Positions 38,370 to 39,908 of a stretch of DNA of 39,908 nt are shown one piece after another. Each line of letters starts with the position of its first letter. Positions within the stretch are counted from its first letter, which is position 1. This DNA is from Methylococcales bacterium (GTDB lineage: Bacteria; Pseudomonadota; Gammaproteobacteria; JABHGC01). Position numbers and translations under genes: made by a program. Location of the stretch: positions 1 through 39,908 of the forward strand of contig JABHHM010000026.1 in the NCBI GenBank assembly GCA_018671575.1, read 5' to 3'. A model generated the notes under the pieces. The model saw only the letters and a program-made list of their open reading frames with translations. It made no database searches and was not told where the DNA came from.

Positions 38370-39155
38370 ATGACCATGCCAAATCAAAAACATTCATCAA
38401 GACAACTGCAATACCTTGAGGCAATGGGGATCAATCTTTGGGTTTCTCGTGATTTTCAGGAGACTGATATTGTTGCGGATGTCATAGAGTCAAAGATTGA
38501 TATCGAGCCAGAGTTATTGCTCGAAGAGCCTGAAAGCAGCGTGGATTTGCCTCAAATAATGACTGAACAATCAACTGATCAGCCTAAAAATACTTTGGAT
38601 CAGTTGCGTCAGGAAGTCAGTGTTTGCCAAAAATGCCAATTACACTCTGAGCGCACTCAAACTGTATTTGGTGTCGGCAATAGTCAGTCTAATATACTCT
38701 TCATTGGTGAAGCTCCAGGTCATGATGAAGACAAACAAGGCGAGCCCTTTGTTGGCAGAGCTGGGCAATTATTAAACTCAATGTTGTTTGCCATTGGTTT
38801 AAGGCGAGAACAAATATTCATTGCCAATATACTAAAATGTCGTCCACCCAATAATCGTAACCCGCTGGTTGGGGAAATAGAACAATGCATTCCTTATTTA
38901 AAGCAGCAAATAGAACTGGTTAACCCAAAAGTGATTGTAGTGGTTGGTCGAGTTGCTGCCCATGCTTTGTTAAATACTGAGCTACCAATGGCAAAATTAC
39001 GTGGTCAGCAACACTATTTGCCAGAAACTCAATTGCCCATTATTGTCACCTATCATCCTGCTTATTTACTTCGATCTCCATTGGCAAAACAAAAGTCCTG
39101 GGAAGACTTGTTGATGTTGTATGAATTGGATAAAAATTTATTTCAAAGCAAGTAA
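38370..39155 (+). CDS. family 4 uracil-DNA glycosylase (Fe-S type)
   Basis: CQKCQLHSERTQTVFGVG, ILFIGEAPGHDEDKQGEPFVGRAGQLLNSML, NILKCRPPNNRNP, VTYHPAYLLR. Confidence 0.93.
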   Translation: MTMPNQKHSSRQLQYLEAMGINLWVSRDFQETDIVADVIESKIDIEPELLLEEPESSVDLPQIMTEQSTDQPKNTLDQLRQEVSVCQKCQLHSERTQTVFGVGNSQSNILFIGEAPGHDEDKQGEPFVGRAGQLLNSMLFAIGLRREQIFIANILKCRPPNNRNPLVGEIEQCIPYLKQQIELVNPKVIVVVGRVAAHALLNTELPMAKLRGQQHYLPETQLPIIVTYHPAYLLRSPLAKQKSWEDLLMLYELDKNLFQSK

Positions 39156-39160
39156 GAGTA

Positions 39161-39190
39161 TTGACATTTGCGTACGTTATATCGTACTTT
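39161..39190 (+). promoter_or_regulatory. promoter/operator of toxin-antitoxin locus
   Basis: TTGACA -35 followed by GTACG-TTATAT-CGTAC palindrome (39172-39187) just upstream of the antitoxin. Confidence 0.5.
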
Positions 39191-39210
39191 TTTTGTGAGA
39201 GGAAATAAAT

Positions 39211-39453
39211 ATGACCATTCTAAATGCAACGGAAGCCAGATCAAAGTTATATAACCTGATTGATGAAACATCTGAGAGCCACCAACCCATCGTCATTACT
39301 GGAAAACGAGCCAATGCCGTATTGATATCAGAAGAGGATTGGAATGCAATTTCTGAGACATTGTACCTTTTGTCCATTCCAAGCATGAGAGAATCAATCA
39401 AAAAAGGCATGTCGGAATCTGTCAGTGATTGTTCTGAGGAGCTTGATTGGTGA
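39211..39453 (+). CDS. Phd/YefM-family antitoxin
   Basis: MTILNATEARSKLYNLIDETSESHQPIVITGKRANAVLISEEDWNAISETLYLLSIPSM. Confidence 0.9.
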   Translation: MTILNATEARSKLYNLIDETSESHQPIVITGKRANAVLISEEDWNAISETLYLLSIPSMRESIKKGMSESVSDCSEELDW

Positions 39454-39712
39454 GTTGGAAATTGGTGTTTACCAAGCAAGCCCAAAAGGATGCAAAAAAT
39501 CTTTTATCAGCAAATATGAAAGATAAAGCTCAAAAACTTCTAGAAATTATCAAATAAATCCATTTCAAAACCCACCTCCTTGTGAAAAATTGACTGGAGA
39601 TTTGTTAGGGGCATATTCAAGACGAATCAATATACAGCATCGTCTTGTATATCAGGTTTTAGAAAATGATCAGACTGTAAAAGTTTTAAGAATGTGGTCT
39701 CATTACGAGTAA
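39450..39712 (+). pseudogene. Txe/YoeB-family toxin, frameshifted
   Basis: GTG start overlapping antitoxin stop; frame 1 VSWKLVFTKQAQKDAKNLLSANMKDKAQKLLEIIK-stop, continuing in another frame NPFQNPPPCEKLTGDLLGAYSRRINIQHRLVYQVLENDQTVKVLRMWSHYE-stop; adding one A at ATCAAATAAATCC restores one ORF. Confidence 0.85.
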
Positions 39713-39714
39713 AG

Positions 39715-39745
39715 AACGGAAAGTTATTTTGTACCCGTTCCTATA
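39715..39745. repeat. short intergenic repeat (family D)
   Basis: CGGAAAGTTATTTTGTACCCGTTCCTATAAG, similar to 16333-16363. Confidence 0.45.
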
Positions 39746-39906
39746 AGTAGGTGACCATAATTATATTAACATTTTCACTCAATATTTTCCGCCCTTTGGC
39801 ACTACTGCTCTGACCGAATAGACCTCTATGCAATCAGAGCAGTAACACCAAAGGTCAAAAAATCTTGAGCGAAAATTTTGTTAAGATAATTATGGTCACC
39901 TACTTA
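39744..39906. repeat. long near-perfect palindrome / MITE-like element, family E
   Basis: TAAGTAGGTGACCATAATTATATTAACATTTTCACTCAATATTTT...CTCTGA / TCAGAG...AAAATTTTGTTAAGATAATTATGGTCACCTACTTA; arms of roughly 70-80 bp across the whole element. Confidence 0.85.
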
Positions 39907-39908
39907 CG

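Overview
The window is AT-rich chromosomal DNA, most likely from a gammaproteobacterium; the exact lineage is not resolvable by eye. Housekeeping genes: rhlE-type DEAD-box helicase, sucA-sucB-lpdA, hfq, sohB, recC, pilU-like ATPase, secD-secF, rdgC, leuA and a family-4 uracil-DNA glycosylase. Two accessory loci deserve a second look. (1) A minus-strand cluster at 32213-36539 encodes a membrane-anchored FHA/TPR-like protein, an ExbD/TolR-type TM helix fused through a ~330-residue coiled coil to an OmpA/MotB-type domain, an ExbB/TolQ/MotA-family channel protein, and then RdgC. It looks like an undescribed 5:2-type ion-driven motor. (2) Four consecutive short or medium ORFs at 25530-28268 have class III/Flp/TadE/TadG-like prepilin N-termini (three with G|xxxxE), but no Tad machinery is present. 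They are followed by a decayed Rpn/DUF4351-type pseudogene and a 977-aa exported protein with a Zn-dependent phospholipase C-like domain. The intergenic DNA holds several short palindromic repeat families: two MITE-like families with recognisable terminal inverted repeats, a hairpin repeat placed just after stop codons, an ATGAAG/CTTCAT palindrome, and a long palindrome at the right edge. A YefM/RelE-YoeB type toxin-antitoxin pair near the right end has a toxin broken by an apparent 1-nt deletion in an A-run, and it is missing from the ORF track. All family assignments come from reading motifs by eye; no database search was run.
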